Origin: Actinocorallia sp. API 0066
Lineage (GTDB): Bacteria > Actinomycetota > Actinomycetes > Streptosporangiales > Streptosporangiaceae
Assembly (NCBI RefSeq): GCF_020991275.1
Contig: NZ_JAJLQY010000001.1
Location: 806,001 to 870,000, forward strand
Direction: 5' to 3'
DNA: 64,000 nt
Positions 45,008 through 54,114 of this stretch are shown here, piece after piece. The notes beneath the pieces were generated by a model. The model was given only the letters and a program-made list of their open reading frames with translations. It was not told the DNA's origin and made no database searches. Made by a program: the position numbers and the translations under genes. Position 1 is the first letter of the stretch; every line of letters starts with the position of its first letter.

Positions 45008-45724
45008 CTAGGACGAGCGCCGCATCGCCTCGGAGATCTTCTCGGCCGCCGCCACGACGGGCCCCGCGTGCACCCGTCCGGGGGAGCGGGTGAGCCGCTC
45101 CAGCGGCCCGGACACCGAGATCGCGGCGATCACCCGGCCGCCGTTGCCGCGCACCGGCGCGGAGACCGAGCCGACGCCGGGCTCGCGCTCGCCGATCGAC
45201 TGGGCCCAGCCGCGCCGCCGGACGGACGCCAGTGTCGCGGCGGTGAACTTGGCGCCGCGCAGCCCCCGGTGCAGCCGGTCGGGCTCCTCCCAGGCCAGCA
45301 GGACCTGGGCGGCCGAACCGGCCGTCATGGGCAGGGACGCGCCGACGGGTACCGTGTCGCGCAGGCCGCTGGACCGTTCCGCGGCGGCGACGCAGACGCG
45401 CGCGTCGCCCTGCCTGCGGTAGAGCTGGGCGGACTCGCCGGTGAGGTCGCGCAGCTGGGTGAGCACCGGCTGGGCGATGGCCAGGAGCCTGTCCTCGCCC
45501 GCCGCGACGGCGAGTTCGGCGAGGCGGGGGCCGAGGATGAACCTGCCCTGCGTGTCGCGGTGGACGATCCTGTGGTGCTCCAGGGCGACGGCGAGACGGT
45601 GGGCGGTAGGACGGGCCAACCCGGTCGCGGTGACGAGCTGGGCCAGGGAAGCGGGACCGGCTTCGAGGGCGTTGAGCACGAGAACTGCTTTGTCCAGTAC
45701 GCCGACTCCGCTAGAGTTGTCCAT
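45008..45724 (-). CDS. ndgR: IclR-family regulator of leucine biosynthesis (NdgR-like)
   Basis: The 238-residue protein has an IclR winged helix (GVLDKAVLVLNALEAGPASL, then LARPTAHRLAVALEHHRIV) and an effector domain (GSAAQVLLAWEEP, VSAPVRGNGGRVIAAISVSG). It is divergent from leuCD, the conserved location of NdgR/AreB in actinomycetes, which controls leuCD and other amino acid genes in response to leucine or related signals. The ATG at 45724 begins just before the DNA-binding domain, and the 89-base gap to leuC holds likely operator palindromes. Assignment relies on both family and synteny. Confidence 0.88.
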   Translation of the reverse strand: MDNSSGVGVLDKAVLVLNALEAGPASLAQLVTATGLARPTAHRLAVALEHHRIVHRDTQGRFILGPRLAELAVAAGEDRLLAIAQPVLTQLRDLTGESAQLYRRQGDARVCVAAAERSSGLRDTVPVGASLPMTAGSAAQVLLAWEEPDRLHRGLRGAKFTAATLASVRRRGWAQSIGEREPGVGSVSAPVRGNGGRVIAAISVSGPLERLTRSPGRVHAGPVVAAAEKISEAMRRSS

Positions 45725-45737
45725 ACCTCGATATTGC

Positions 45738-45756
45738 CGTCTCGATAGGTGAGACG
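45738..45756. promoter_or_regulatory. Probable NdgR operator
   Basis: CGTCTC and GAGACG form a 6-base inverted repeat with a 7-base spacer (45738-45756), centred in the ndgR-leuC divergent region. Two tandem GATCTCAAT copies (45779-45787 and 45789-45797) lie between it and the leuC ribosome site. Either could bind the regulator; the binding role is inference. Confidence 0.45.
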
Positions 45757-45813
45757 CAACTCGGTGGGGCATGACGAGGATCTCAATCGATCTCAATGGA
45801 GAGAGGTGCAGCG

Positions 45814-47211
45814 ATGGGCCGCACACTGGCCGAGAAGGTTTACGACGCGCATGTCGTGCGTCGAGTCGAGGGCGAGCCCGACCTCCTCTACATCGACCTG
45901 CACCTGGTCCACGAGGTGACGTCCCCGCAGGCGTTCGACGGCCTGCGCATGACGGGCCGCAAGGTGCGCCGCCCGGACCTGACGATCGCCACCGAGGACC
46001 ACAACGTCCCCACCCTGAACATCGACCAGCCGATCGCCGACCCCGTCTCCCGCACCCAGGTCGAGACGCTCCGCAAGAACGCCTCGGAGTTCGGCGTCCG
46101 GCTGCACCCGATGGGCGACCGGGGCCAGGGCATCGTGCACGTGATCGGCCCGCAGCTGGGCCTGACCCAGCCCGGCATGACCGTGGTCTGCGGCGACTCC
46201 CACACCTCCACGCACGGCGCGTTCGGCGCGCTCGCCCACGGCATCGGCACCTCCGAGGTGGAGCACGTGCTGGCCACCCAGACGCTGCCGCAGATCAAGC
46301 CGAAGATGATGGCCGTGACCGTCGACGGGCGGCTGCCCGCCGGCGTCACCGCCAAGGACCTGATCCTGGCGATCATCGCCGAGATCGGCACCGGCGGCGG
46401 CCAGGGCCACATCATCGAGTACCGGGGCGAGGCCATCCGCGGCCTGTCGATGGAAGGCCGCATGACGGTCTGCAACATGTCCATCGAGGCGGGCGCCCGC
46501 GCCGGGCTGATCGCCCCCGACGAGACGACCTTCGCCTACCTGAAGGGCCGTGACCACGCGCCCCAGGGCGCGGAGTGGGACAAGGCCGTCGAGTACTGGA
46601 AGACCCTGAAGACCGACGACGACGCGGTGTTCGACAAGGAGGTCGTCATCGACGCCTCCACGCTGGCCCCGTTCGTCACCTGGGGCACCAACCCCGGCCA
46701 GGGCGCGCCGCTCAGCGCCGTCGTCCCCACGCCGGAGGACTTCACCGACCCGGCCGAGCGGCAGGCCGCCGAGCGCGCCCTGGAGTACATGGGCCTGGAG
46801 GCGGGCACCCCGCTGCGCGAGGTCAAGGTCGACACCGTCTTCGTCGGCTCCTGCACCAACGGCCGCATCGAGGACCTGAGGGCCGTCGCGGAGGTCCTGA
46901 AGGGCCGCAAGGTCGCCGACGGGCTGCGCGCGCTGATCGTGCCCGGCTCGGTCAAGGTCAAGATCCAGGCCGAGGAGGAGGGCCTGCACGAGGTCTTCAC
47001 CGCGGCCGGGGCCGAGTGGCGTGAGGCCGGGTGCTCGATGTGCCTGGCGATGAACCCGGACAAGCTGGTCGCGGGCGAGCGCAGCGCCTCCACCTCGAAC
47101 CGCAACTTCGAGGGCAGGCAGGGCAAGGGCGGCCGCACCCACCTGGTGTCGCCCGCCGTCGCCGCCGCGACCGCCGTCAAGGGCCGCCTGGCCGCCCCCG
47201 CCGACCTCTAA
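45814..47211 (+). CDS. leuC: 3-isopropylmalate dehydratase large subunit
   Basis: The 465-residue protein matches LeuC throughout. It begins [16 protein letters not shown] and has [19 protein letters not shown]. The three [4Fe-4S] cluster cysteines fall in [13 protein letters not shown] and in [12 protein letters not shown]. With LeuD it isomerises 2-isopropylmalate to 3-isopropylmalate in leucine synthesis. I use the ATG at 45814 with GAGAGG upstream; an in-frame ATG at 45796 would add 6 residues. leuD follows 26 bases later. Regulation is expected through NdgR. Confidence 0.97.
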   Translation: MGRTLAEKVYDAHVVRRVEGEPDLLYIDLHLVHEVTSPQAFDGLRMTGRKVRRPDLTIATEDHNVPTLNIDQPIADPVSRTQVETLRKNASEFGVRLHPMGDRGQGIVHVIGPQLGLTQPGMTVVCGDSHTSTHGAFGALAHGIGTSEVEHVLATQTLPQIKPKMMAVTVDGRLPAGVTAKDLILAIIAEIGTGGGQGHIIEYRGEAIRGLSMEGRMTVCNMSIEAGARAGLIAPDETTFAYLKGRDHAPQGAEWDKAVEYWKTLKTDDDAVFDKEVVIDASTLAPFVTWGTNPGQGAPLSAVVPTPEDFTDPAERQAAERALEYMGLEAGTPLREVKVDTVFVGSCTNGRIEDLRAVAEVLKGRKVADGLRALIVPGSVKVKIQAEEEGLHEVFTAAGAEWREAGCSMCLAMNPDKLVAGERSASTSNRNFEGRQGKGGRTHLVSPAVAAATAVKGRLAAPADL

Positions 47212-47237
47212 TCGCACGGCCGCGAAGGAGAACCACG

Positions 47238-47825
47238 ATGGAGAAGTTCACCGTCCACACGGGCCGCGCGGTGCCGCTGCGGCGCAGCAACGTCGACACC
47301 GACCAGATCATCCCGGCCGTCTGGCTGAAGATGGTCTCGCGGACCGGCTTCGACGAGGGCCTGTTCTCGGTCTGGCGCGAGGACCCGTCCTTCGTCCTGA
47401 ACGACCCCGCCTACGCGGGCGCCTCGATCCTCGTCGCGGGCCCCGACTTCGGCACCGGCTCGTCCCGCGAGCACGCGGTGTGGGCGCTGCAGCAGTACGG
47501 CTTCCGGGTCGTCATCGCGCCGCGCTTCGGCGACATCTTCCGGAACAACTCCACCAAGATGGGCCTGCTGCCGGTCATCCTGGACGAGAAGATCGTCGAG
47601 GAGCTGCAGGCCGCCGCCGAGCAGGACCCGACGACCGAGATCACCGTCGACCTGGAGGCGCGCGAGGTGCGCTGCGGCGAACTCGTCGCCTCGTTCGACC
47701 TGGACGACTACACGCGTTGGCGCCTCATGGAGGGCCTGGACGACATCGGCCTGACCCTCCGCCATGCCGACGACATCACGTCCTTCGAGGCGTCCCGTCC
47801 GGCCTGGCTGCCCGTCACCCAGTAG
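47238..47825 (+). CDS. leuD: 3-isopropylmalate dehydratase small subunit
   Basis: The 195-residue protein is the swivelling small subunit of isopropylmalate isomerase. [26 protein letters not shown] and [19 protein letters not shown] are the family signatures. The ATG at 47238 has AAGGAG nearby. It forms the enzyme with LeuC from the gene just upstream. Confidence 0.97.
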   Translation: MEKFTVHTGRAVPLRRSNVDTDQIIPAVWLKMVSRTGFDEGLFSVWREDPSFVLNDPAYAGASILVAGPDFGTGSSREHAVWALQQYGFRVVIAPRFGDIFRNNSTKMGLLPVILDEKIVEELQAAAEQDPTTEITVDLEAREVRCGELVASFDLDDYTRWRLMEGLDDIGLTLRHADDITSFEASRPAWLPVTQ

Positions 47826-47838
47826 GCCAGCGGACCCC

Positions 47839-47883
47839 GGCCCAGGCGCTCCCGACGAAGTCGGCTCGTAAAGCGCCTGGGCC
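47839..47883. terminator. Terminator after leuCD
   Basis: GGCCCAGGCGCT (47839-47850) pairs with AGCGCCTGGGCC (47872-47883). The 21-base loop holds an inner CCGAC-GAA-GTCGG hairpin. It starts 13 bases after the leuD stop. Confidence 0.65.
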
Positions 47884-47954
47884 CCATGAACACGGCCCGC
47901 ACCAAGGCCGAGAGATAGGCGGTCGCATCACCACGTCGTGGCCGCCGTACGTCC

Positions 47955-47998
47955 GAGCGCGCGCCCTCCGAACACACAGGTTCGGGGGGCGCGCGCCC
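47955..47998. terminator. Second long hairpin downstream of leuCD
   Basis: A 19-base stem (47955-47973 with 47980-47998) with two imperfect positions and a 6-base loop follows the first terminator. It may be a backup terminator or a leader structure in front of the gene at 48049. Confidence 0.5.
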
Positions 47999-48048
47999 GT
48001 CTCCGGGGCGCGGGACGGGCGCGGGACGGGGGCTGCGACAATAAGCCC

Positions 48049-48366
48049 ATGGGCGCTGAGGATGACCGGTCTGGACCGGCCTGGGACGATCCGGTGCTGA
48101 TGCTGCTCGCGGCCCGGCTGCGCACGGCCCACCAGCGGATCGCCCCGCTGCCGCGCGACACCAGGCAGCGGCTGCACCGCCAGCTGCTGGCGATCACCGA
48201 CCTCGCCAAACGCGACCACGAGCTCGCCGCGCGGCGGCTGGCGGCCTTCCTCGCCGACACCGACCTGCCCGGCGGCACCGACCACGCGGGGGCCGCCGCG
48301 ACGGGCGCGGACGGCGCCGCCACGGGGCAGCGGCGCGACGCGGACGCGGGACGGCACCGGGCCTGA
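48049..48366 (+). CDS. Small hypothetical protein
   Basis: The 105-residue protein has a helical core (PVLMLLAARLRTAHQRIAPL and QLLAITDLAKRDHELAARRL) and a Gly/Ala-rich tail. I know no domain for it. Coding bias is normal and its position between leuCD and the HU gene is compatible with a small conserved actinobacterial gene. No obvious ribosome site is seen. Confidence 0.55.
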   Translation: MGAEDDRSGPAWDDPVLMLLAARLRTAHQRIAPLPRDTRQRLHRQLLAITDLAKRDHELAARRLAAFLADTDLPGGTDHAGAAATGADGAATGQRRDADAGRHRA

Positions 48367-48526
48367 ACGCCCCGGCGACTTCTCCCAACGAATCACCATA
48401 AGCAGGCTGGTTTCCGCCTTGGGATTCCCCCATGACATGGGAAAACTCGCGACAAGGTGATTGTGCGGGTGCGGTGATGCCCTTAGTTTCAGGGGCGCAA
48501 CGGGGGAAGCCGGAGGAGTAAACCCT

Positions 48527-48805
48527 ATGAACAAGCGTGAGCTGGTCGACGCGATCGCCGAACGGCTGAACGGCAGCAAGAAGGACGCCGCCGAAGCCGT
48601 CGAGGCGTTCCTCGACACGATCCAGACGACGGTGGCGAAGGGTGAGAAGGTCGCCATCACCGGATTCGGTTCGTTCGAGAAGGCGCACCGCCCCGCCCGT
48701 ACCGCGCGGAACCCCGCGACGGGCAAGACGATCGAGGTCGCCGCGACCTCGGTGCCCAAGTTCAAGGCCGGCGCCGACTTCAAGAACCTGGTCGCCGGCA
48801 AGTAG
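48527..48805 (+). CDS. hup: Nucleoid-associated protein HU
   Basis: The 92-residue protein is HU along its whole length: MNKRELVDAIAERLNGSKKD dimer helices, VAITGFGSFEKAHRPARTAR arm with the DNA-intercalating region, NPATGKTIEVAATSVPKFKA. It is the short type, without the lysine-rich tail of HupS. The ATG at 48527 follows GGAGGAGT. HU compacts and bends DNA, and is a possible host factor for integrase reactions. Confidence 0.97.
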   Translation: MNKRELVDAIAERLNGSKKDAAEAVEAFLDTIQTTVAKGEKVAITGFGSFEKAHRPARTARNPATGKTIEVAATSVPKFKAGADFKNLVAGK

Positions 48806-48845
48806 GACGCGGGCCCCGGGCCGCGCGTCCACACAGGCGGACGAT

Positions 48846-48873
48846 GCGCCCGCACGGTTCCCCGTGCGGGCGC
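48846..48873. terminator. Bidirectional terminator between hup and the cold-shock-like gene
   Basis: GCGCCCGCACGG pairs perfectly with CCGTGCGGGCGC (12 base pairs, 4-base loop). It lies between two convergent gene ends. Confidence 0.75.
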
Positions 48874-48889
48874 TTCCGCGTCCCCGGGG

Positions 48890-49099
48890 TCAGGGCAGAG
48901 GCAGCGTCGCCAGGGTGATCGCGGTGATCCGGTCGCCGTCGTGGGCGAGGTTGACGCGCTGGCCGAAGCGCAGCAGGCGCAGGCCGCCGGCGTCGAACGC
49001 GGCGGTGTCGAACGAGAGCTCGCTCCCGTCGTCGAGCAGCACGCTGCCCGAGCGCGACGAGGCGTCGAAGTCCTTCACTGTGCCCTGCATGGCCGCCAC
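48890..49099 (-). CDS. Cold-shock-domain-like small protein
   Basis: The 69-residue protein resembles the CspA OB fold: MQGTVKDFDASSRSGSVLLD, then DGSELSFDTAAFDAGGLRLL and RFGQRVNLAHDG. The classical RNP aromatic residues (GYGF/ FVHF) are largely replaced, so RNA binding as in CspA is uncertain. Homologues are typical of the hup-cofC interval in actinomycetes. The ATG at 49099 or the one at 49090 (MQGTV) may be used. Confidence 0.65.
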   Translation of the reverse strand: MAAMQGTVKDFDASSRSGSVLLDDGSELSFDTAAFDAGGLRLLRFGQRVNLAHDGDRITAITLATLPLP

Positions 49100-49139
49100 C
49101 CTAGCCGGGCGGCCCGGCCGCTTTCGACCCCGGCACGGT

Positions 49140-49787
49140 TCAGCCGGACGCCCCCGCGAGGATCAGCGCGGCGACGGACTCCGTGCGCGGCCCGACCCCC
49201 AGCGCCAGGGCGGCGCGCAGGTCGTCGAGGGTGTCCACGTCGGTGCGGACGCTGTCTCGTCCGGCGCGGGGCAGCTCGGTGACGCCCAGCGCGAGGTGCC
49301 GCGCGCGGGAGGCGCCGCCGAACGCGGGGAAGAAGGGCGCGTCGGAGCGGGCCGTGTACAGGACCGTCCCGACGCCCTCGCGGTCGGCGAGGAACGCGCG
49401 GGGGAAGGCGAGCGCGTCCGAGAGCGCGCAGGCCAGTTCGTCCGGGCGGAGCGCGGGCAGGTCCGCCTGAAGGGCCGCCCGGTGCGCGCCGGGCGGCACC
49501 GCGAGCGCCCCGTGCCGCAGCGCCGCGTTCAGCCCGCGCGGCGGCCCCTCGGCGACGATCCGGGCGCCGAGCCCGGTGAGATCGGCGGCCGCCTCCGGGT
49601 CCCCGGTCACCACGACGACCTCGGTGACCGCGGGGCAGGCGAGCGCGGCCGCGACGGTGTCGGCGGCGACGGCGCGGGCCAGCGCGGCGCGGTGCGTCCC
49701 GGCGGCCCCGGCGATCCGGGACTTGCCGAGCCGTGGCGGTTTCACCGGAACGATCAGTGTCCACCCGGTGACAACGGTGTTCGACAT
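49140..49787 (-). CDS. cofC: 2-phospho-L-lactate guanylyltransferase
   Basis: The 215-residue protein is the CofC nucleotidyltransferase: WTLIVPVKPPRLGKSRIA is the nucleotide-binding entry, EVVVVTGDPEAAADL and GLNAALRHGA follow, ALQADLPALRPDEL holds the metal-binding aspartates, and FLADREGVGTVLYTA comes later. It makes the guanylylated lactate/PEP precursor of coenzyme F420, a deazaflavin used widely in actinomycetes. It is divergent from plsC with a 69-base gap. Confidence 0.92.
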   Translation of the reverse strand: MSNTVVTGWTLIVPVKPPRLGKSRIAGAAGTHRAALARAVAADTVAAALACPAVTEVVVVTGDPEAAADLTGLGARIVAEGPPRGLNAALRHGALAVPPGAHRAALQADLPALRPDELACALSDALAFPRAFLADREGVGTVLYTARSDAPFFPAFGGASRARHLALGVTELPRAGRDSVRTDVDTLDDLRAALALGVGPRTESVAALILAGASG

Positions 49788-49856
49788 GACAAAGACGACA
49801 TTAAGGTGTTCCGGTCGTCTCCTCTTCGTCCGCCCCGCCAGGAAAGGAAGCGGCCC

Positions 49857-50597
49857 ATGGCCCCTGGTTCCTCCGCCATGACGGCGCGCTACCGGTACTC
49901 GCCTGCCTGGCGCACCTTCGCGCAGCTCCTGCTGCGCCCGCTGCTGTTCGCCCTGATGGCGCGCGGGTGGCGGGGGCGGAGCCACATCCCTCGGTCCGGC
50001 GGCGTGATCATCGCGGCCAACCATGTGTCGGAGGCCGACCCTCTGGCACTCGCCCACTTCGTCTACAAGGCGGGCAGGTTCCCTGTGTTCCTCGCCAAGG
50101 ACGTCCTGTTCCGGCTGCCGGTGCTCGGGCCGCTGCTCACCGCCGTCGGGCAGATCCCGGTGGCGCGCGGCACGGCGGGCGCGGCGCGCTCGCTGGCGGA
50201 CGCGCGGGAGGCGCTCGAAGCGGGACAGTGCGTCGTCTTCTATCCTGAGGGCACCTGTACCCGCGATCCGCGCCTGTGGCCGATGCGCGCCAAAACCGGC
50301 GTCGCCCGCCTGGCGCTGGAGACGGGGGCGCCGGTGATCCCGGTGGCCCAGTGGGGCGCCCATGAGCTGCTGCCTTACGCGTCGGGGAAGCTCAGCCCGC
50401 TGCCGCGCAAGGCAATGCGGGTGGCGGCCGGTGCGCCGGTCGACCTGACCGCCTATGCGGACGGGGCGGCCGACGCCGATACGCTCAGGGCGGCGACCGA
50501 TGAGATCATGCGGACGATCACGGCGCTGCTGGGCGAGCTGCGCGGACAGGAACCGCCCGAGAGACCGTACGTCCATGAGGAGCGTAGACAGTCGTGA
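49857..50597 (+). CDS. plsC: 1-acylglycerol-3-phosphate acyltransferase family protein
   Basis: The 246-residue protein has the PlsC motifs: IIAANHVSEADPLALAHFVY with the HX4D catalytic site adapted as NHVSEADP, GQIPVARGTA, and VVFYPEGTCTRDPRLWPMRA. It transfers an acyl group to lysophosphatidate in phospholipid synthesis. Its stop overlaps the gpsA start by a GTGA, so the two genes for glycerophospholipid precursors are translationally coupled. The ATG at 49857 follows AAGGAAGCGG. Confidence 0.9.
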   Translation: MAPGSSAMTARYRYSPAWRTFAQLLLRPLLFALMARGWRGRSHIPRSGGVIIAANHVSEADPLALAHFVYKAGRFPVFLAKDVLFRLPVLGPLLTAVGQIPVARGTAGAARSLADAREALEAGQCVVFYPEGTCTRDPRLWPMRAKTGVARLALETGAPVIPVAQWGAHELLPYASGKLSPLPRKAMRVAAGAPVDLTAYADGAADADTLRAATDEIMRTITALLGELRGQEPPERPYVHEERRQS

Positions 50598-51601
50598 CGC
50601 GCGTTGCGGTGATGGGGGCCGGGTCCTGGGGGACCGTTTTCGCCAAGGTCCTGGTGGACGCCGGGAGCGACGTCGTCCTGTGGGGCCGCAGGCCCGAGGT
50701 GGCCCGGGAGATCAACGAGCGGCACGAGAACAGCGAGTACCTGCCCGGGGTGACGCTGCCCGCCGCGCTGCGCGCCACCACCGACCTCGCCGAGGCGCTG
50801 GCCGGCGCGGAGTTCGTGTGCCTCGCGGTGCCCGCGCAGACGCTGCGGGAGAACCTCGCCGCGTGGGCGCCGCTGATCCCCGAGGGCGCGGTGCTCGTCA
50901 GCCTGATGAAGGGCATCGAGTCCGGCACGAGCCTGCGCATGTCCCAGGTGATCGCGGAGGTGCTGGGCGTCGGGCCGGAGCGGATCGGCGTGGTGTGCGG
51001 GCCGAACCTCGCGCCGGAGATCGCCCGCGGCGAGCCGGGAGCCGCCGTCGCGGCCTGCGCGGACGAGGAGACGGCGCTCCGCCTTCAGTCCGCCTGCATG
51101 AACCCGTACTTCCGCGTCTACACCAGCACCGACGTGATCGGCTGCGAGGTGGGCGGCGCGGTCAAGAACGTCATCGCGCTGTGCGTGGGCATCGCGACCG
51201 GCCTGGGGTTCGGCGACAGCACCAAGGCACTGCTCATGACCCGTGGCCTGGCTGAGATCATCCGCCTTGGTGTCACGCTGGGCGCGCAGGAGCCCACGTT
51301 CGCCGGCCTCGCCGGGCTCGGCGACCTCGTGGGCACGTGCAGCTCCCCGTTCTCCAGGAACCGGACGTTCGGCGAGAACCTCGGCCGTGGCATGACGCTG
51401 GCGGAGGTCATCGGCGTGACCAAGCAGACGGCCGAGGGCGTCAAGTCGGCGCTGCCGATCCTCACGCTGGCCCGCGAGCACGGGGTGGAGATGCCGATCA
51501 CCGAGGTGGTCGCCGCCGTCATGCACGACGGGGTGCCCATCGAGGAGGCGTACCTCAAGCTGATGTCCCGGTCGCCCAAACCCGAGCGGTACGGGGTCTA
51601 G
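50594..51601 (+). CDS. gpsA: Glycerol-3-phosphate dehydrogenase [NAD(P)+]
   Basis: The 335-residue protein matches GpsA: VAVMGAGSWGTVFAKVLVDA is the Rossmann loop, VVCGPNLAPEIARGEPGAAV and GCEVGGAVKNVIALCVGIAT hold the catalytic lysine, and TFAGLAGLGDLVGTCSS is typical. It reduces dihydroxyacetone phosphate to glycerol 3-phosphate for lipid synthesis. It starts with a GTG overlapping the plsC stop. Confidence 0.96.
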   Translation: MTRVAVMGAGSWGTVFAKVLVDAGSDVVLWGRRPEVAREINERHENSEYLPGVTLPAALRATTDLAEALAGAEFVCLAVPAQTLRENLAAWAPLIPEGAVLVSLMKGIESGTSLRMSQVIAEVLGVGPERIGVVCGPNLAPEIARGEPGAAVAACADEETALRLQSACMNPYFRVYTSTDVIGCEVGGAVKNVIALCVGIATGLGFGDSTKALLMTRGLAEIIRLGVTLGAQEPTFAGLAGLGDLVGTCSSPFSRNRTFGENLGRGMTLAEVIGVTKQTAEGVKSALPILTLAREHGVEMPITEVVAAVMHDGVPIEEAYLKLMSRSPKPERYGV

Positions 51602-51651
51602 CCTCCCGAAAGGCCCGAGGTGGCCTCACGTTTCGTGACATCATTGTCGCG

Positions 51652-52917
51652 ATGTGTAAGAAGAGTAGAGGCGAGAACACGAGGGCGGTCCAGTTGCCCG
51701 ACCCTCCCGTCCCCGCCCAGCGCCCCGCCGGGCTTCCCGTCTACCGCACCGCCGGGTTCGTCTTCGCCGACGCGGCCGAGCACGCCGACCTCGTCCACGA
51801 GGGCGGCGGCTACCTGTACGGACGGGTGGACAACCCCACCTGCGACGCGTTCGCCGACGCGGTGGCGGCGCTGGAGGGCGTGACGGTCGAGGGGGTGCGC
51901 GGGCAGGCGTTCGCCTCCGGGATGGCCGCCATCAGCGCCGTCCTCCTGGCGTTCACCCGCTCCGGAAGCCACGTGGTCGCCCCTCTGGCGCTGTACGGCG
52001 GCGCGTACGAACTGCTCGTGGGGCTGATGTCCAGATTCGGGGTGACGGCCGACTTCGTGGACTTCGCGGATCTTGAGCAGGTCCGAGCGGTGTTGCGCCC
52101 TTCGACCCGCCTCGTGTGGGCCGAGACCCTCGCGACGCCCGGCATGGCCGTCGCGGACCTGCCCGGCCTCGCCTCGCTCGCGCATGGAAGGGGCGCCCTC
52201 CTCGTCGTCGACTCCACCGCCGCGACGCCGGTGCTGTGCCGTCCGCTGGAGTACGGGGCGGACCTCGTCGTCCACTCGGCCACCAAGTACCTGGGCGGGC
52301 ACGGCGACGCGCTCGGCGGGGTCGTCGCGGGGCGGGCCGACCTCGTCGCGGAGGTCAGGGGCGTGCGGGTCGCGACGGGCGCCGTCCTCGGGCCCGACGA
52401 GGCGTTCCTCCTGAGGCGCGGCCTGGAGACGCTGCCCCTGCGCGTCCGGAGGCAGTGCGACACGGCGGCGCAGTTCGCCGCCGCGATGGCCAGACACCCG
52501 GCCGTCCGCGCGGTCGACTATCCAGGGCTGCCCGGACACCACGGGCACACGCTCGCGCGGCGGCTGTTCGACCGAGGCCCTGAGGGCACCCGCTTCGGCG
52601 CGCTGGTCACCGTCACCCCGCACGGCGGCCGGGTCGCGGGGCTCGCGCTGTGCGACGCGCTGCGCCTCGCGGGCACCGCGACGTCCTACGGCGGCACCCG
52701 CACCACCGTCGCGCACGTCGGCGCGACGGCGCTCACCGGCCGCGACGACGTGCTCCTGGCGGGCGGCGGCGTCGATCCGGGCGCCGTGCGCTTCTCCATC
52801 GGCCTGGAGGACGCCGAGGACCTCATCAGGGACGCCGTGGAGGCGCTCGACACGCTCTCCGCCGACCTCCGCCGGCCCGCCGCGCCCGGCGCCGCGCACG
52901 AGGCGGTGCCCGGCTGA
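51652..52917 (+). CDS. Cys/Met metabolism PLP enzyme (cystathionine gamma-synthase/lyase family)
   Basis: The 421-residue protein belongs to the trans-sulfuration family. YLYGRVDNPTCDAFADAVAA is the substrate-loop start, ASGMAAISAVLLAF binds phosphate, and LVVHSATKYLGGHGDALGGV carries the PLP lysine. RLAGTATSYGGTRTTVAHVG and VRFSIGLEDAEDLI follow. Reactions in the family include cystathionine synthesis or cleavage, methionine gamma-lyase and homocysteine synthesis; the sequence does not decide which. It lies 50 bases after gpsA and probably shares its transcript. Confidence 0.88.
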   Translation: MCKKSRGENTRAVQLPDPPVPAQRPAGLPVYRTAGFVFADAAEHADLVHEGGGYLYGRVDNPTCDAFADAVAALEGVTVEGVRGQAFASGMAAISAVLLAFTRSGSHVVAPLALYGGAYELLVGLMSRFGVTADFVDFADLEQVRAVLRPSTRLVWAETLATPGMAVADLPGLASLAHGRGALLVVDSTAATPVLCRPLEYGADLVVHSATKYLGGHGDALGGVVAGRADLVAEVRGVRVATGAVLGPDEAFLLRRGLETLPLRVRRQCDTAAQFAAAMARHPAVRAVDYPGLPGHHGHTLARRLFDRGPEGTRFGALVTVTPHGGRVAGLALCDALRLAGTATSYGGTRTTVAHVGATALTGRDDVLLAGGGVDPGAVRFSIGLEDAEDLIRDAVEALDTLSADLRRPAAPGAAHEAVPG

Positions 52918-52960
52918 GCGGCGGCTGAGCGGCCGCGGAGGGCGATAGAGTCGGAGCATC

Positions 52961-54061
52961 ATGCCGGAAAAGATCACAGTCGCCGTGGTGTTCGGCGGCC
53001 GAAGCTCAGAACACGCCATCTCCTGCGTCACCGCGGGCAGCGTCATGGCGGCCATCGACACCGACCGCTACGACGTGCTGCCCATCGGCATCGCCAAGGA
53101 CGGCCGCTGGGTCCTCGCGGGCGAGGAGCGCCTGGCGATCACCGACGGCGCGCTGCCCGAGGTGTCGGGCGCGGGCACCGCGCTGGCGCTGCCGTTCGAC
53201 CCCGACGGCCCCGGCCTGATCACCGTCGCGCCGGAGGAGGTGCCGCGCGCGCTCGGCCGGGTGGACGTGGTGCTGCCGCTGCTGCACGGCCCCTACGGCG
53301 AGGACGGCACGATCCAGGGCATGCTGGAGCTCGCCGGGATCCGGTACGTGGGCGCGGGCGTGCTGGCCAGCGCGGTCGGCATGGACAAGGCGTTCATGAA
53401 GCTCGTGTGGCAGGCGCAGGGGCTCCCGGTCGGCCCGTACGTGATCATCACCGACCGCGAGTGGCGGTTGGAACGCGACCGCAAGCTCGACGAGGTCAAG
53501 CAGCTCGGCTGGCCCGTGTTCGTCAAGCCCGCGCGCGCCGGGTCCAGCATGGGCATCTCCAAGGTGAGCCGGGCCGAGGACCTCGTGCCCGCGATCGAGG
53601 CGGCCCGCGAGCACGACCCGAAGCTCATCGTCGAGGCGGGCGTGGACGGCGCCGAGGTCGAGTGCGGCGTCCTGGAGGGCGTCGGCGACGGGCCCAACGA
53701 GGCGAGCCTGCCCGCCCGGATCGTCATGACGGGCGAGCACGACTTCTACGACTTCGAGACCAAGTACCTGGACGGCACCTCCGAGCTGGAGATCCCCGCC
53801 GACCTGCCGCCCGAGGTCGTCGCCCGGCTGCGGGCCACCGCCGTGCGCGCGTTCGACGCGCTGGGCTGCGAGGGCCTGGCCCGCGTCGACTTCTTCGTGA
53901 CGCCGGGGCACGAACTCGTGCTCAACGAGATCAACACCATGCCGGGCTTCACCCCGACGTCGGCGTTCCCGCAGATGTGGGCGGCGACCGGGCTCGACTA
54001 CCCGGCGCTGGTGGACCGGCTCCTGCGGACGGCGCTGGCCCGCCCGCTCGGCCTGCGCTGA
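52961..54061 (+). CDS. ddl: D-alanine-D-alanine ligase
   Basis: The 366-residue protein is an ATP-grasp Ddl: VAVVFGGRSSEHAISCVTAG is the N-terminal motif, LHGPYGEDGTIQGMLELAGI the substrate site, WPVFVKPARAGSSMGISKVS the ATP grip, and LVLNEINTMPGFTPTSAFPQ the metal site. It makes the D-Ala-D-Ala end of peptidoglycan precursors. The active-site pattern suits D-Ala rather than D-Lac. The ATG at 52961 is 43 bases after the PLP enzyme. Confidence 0.96.
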   Translation: MPEKITVAVVFGGRSSEHAISCVTAGSVMAAIDTDRYDVLPIGIAKDGRWVLAGEERLAITDGALPEVSGAGTALALPFDPDGPGLITVAPEEVPRALGRVDVVLPLLHGPYGEDGTIQGMLELAGIRYVGAGVLASAVGMDKAFMKLVWQAQGLPVGPYVIITDREWRLERDRKLDEVKQLGWPVFVKPARAGSSMGISKVSRAEDLVPAIEAAREHDPKLIVEAGVDGAEVECGVLEGVGDGPNEASLPARIVMTGEHDFYDFETKYLDGTSELEIPADLPPEVVARLRATAVRAFDALGCEGLARVDFFVTPGHELVLNEINTMPGFTPTSAFPQMWAATGLDYPALVDRLLRTALARPLGLR

Positions 54062-54114
54062 GCCCGCGCGGGACGCCCGCCGCCCGGACGTGCCGGGCGG
54101 CGTGCCGGGTTCCG

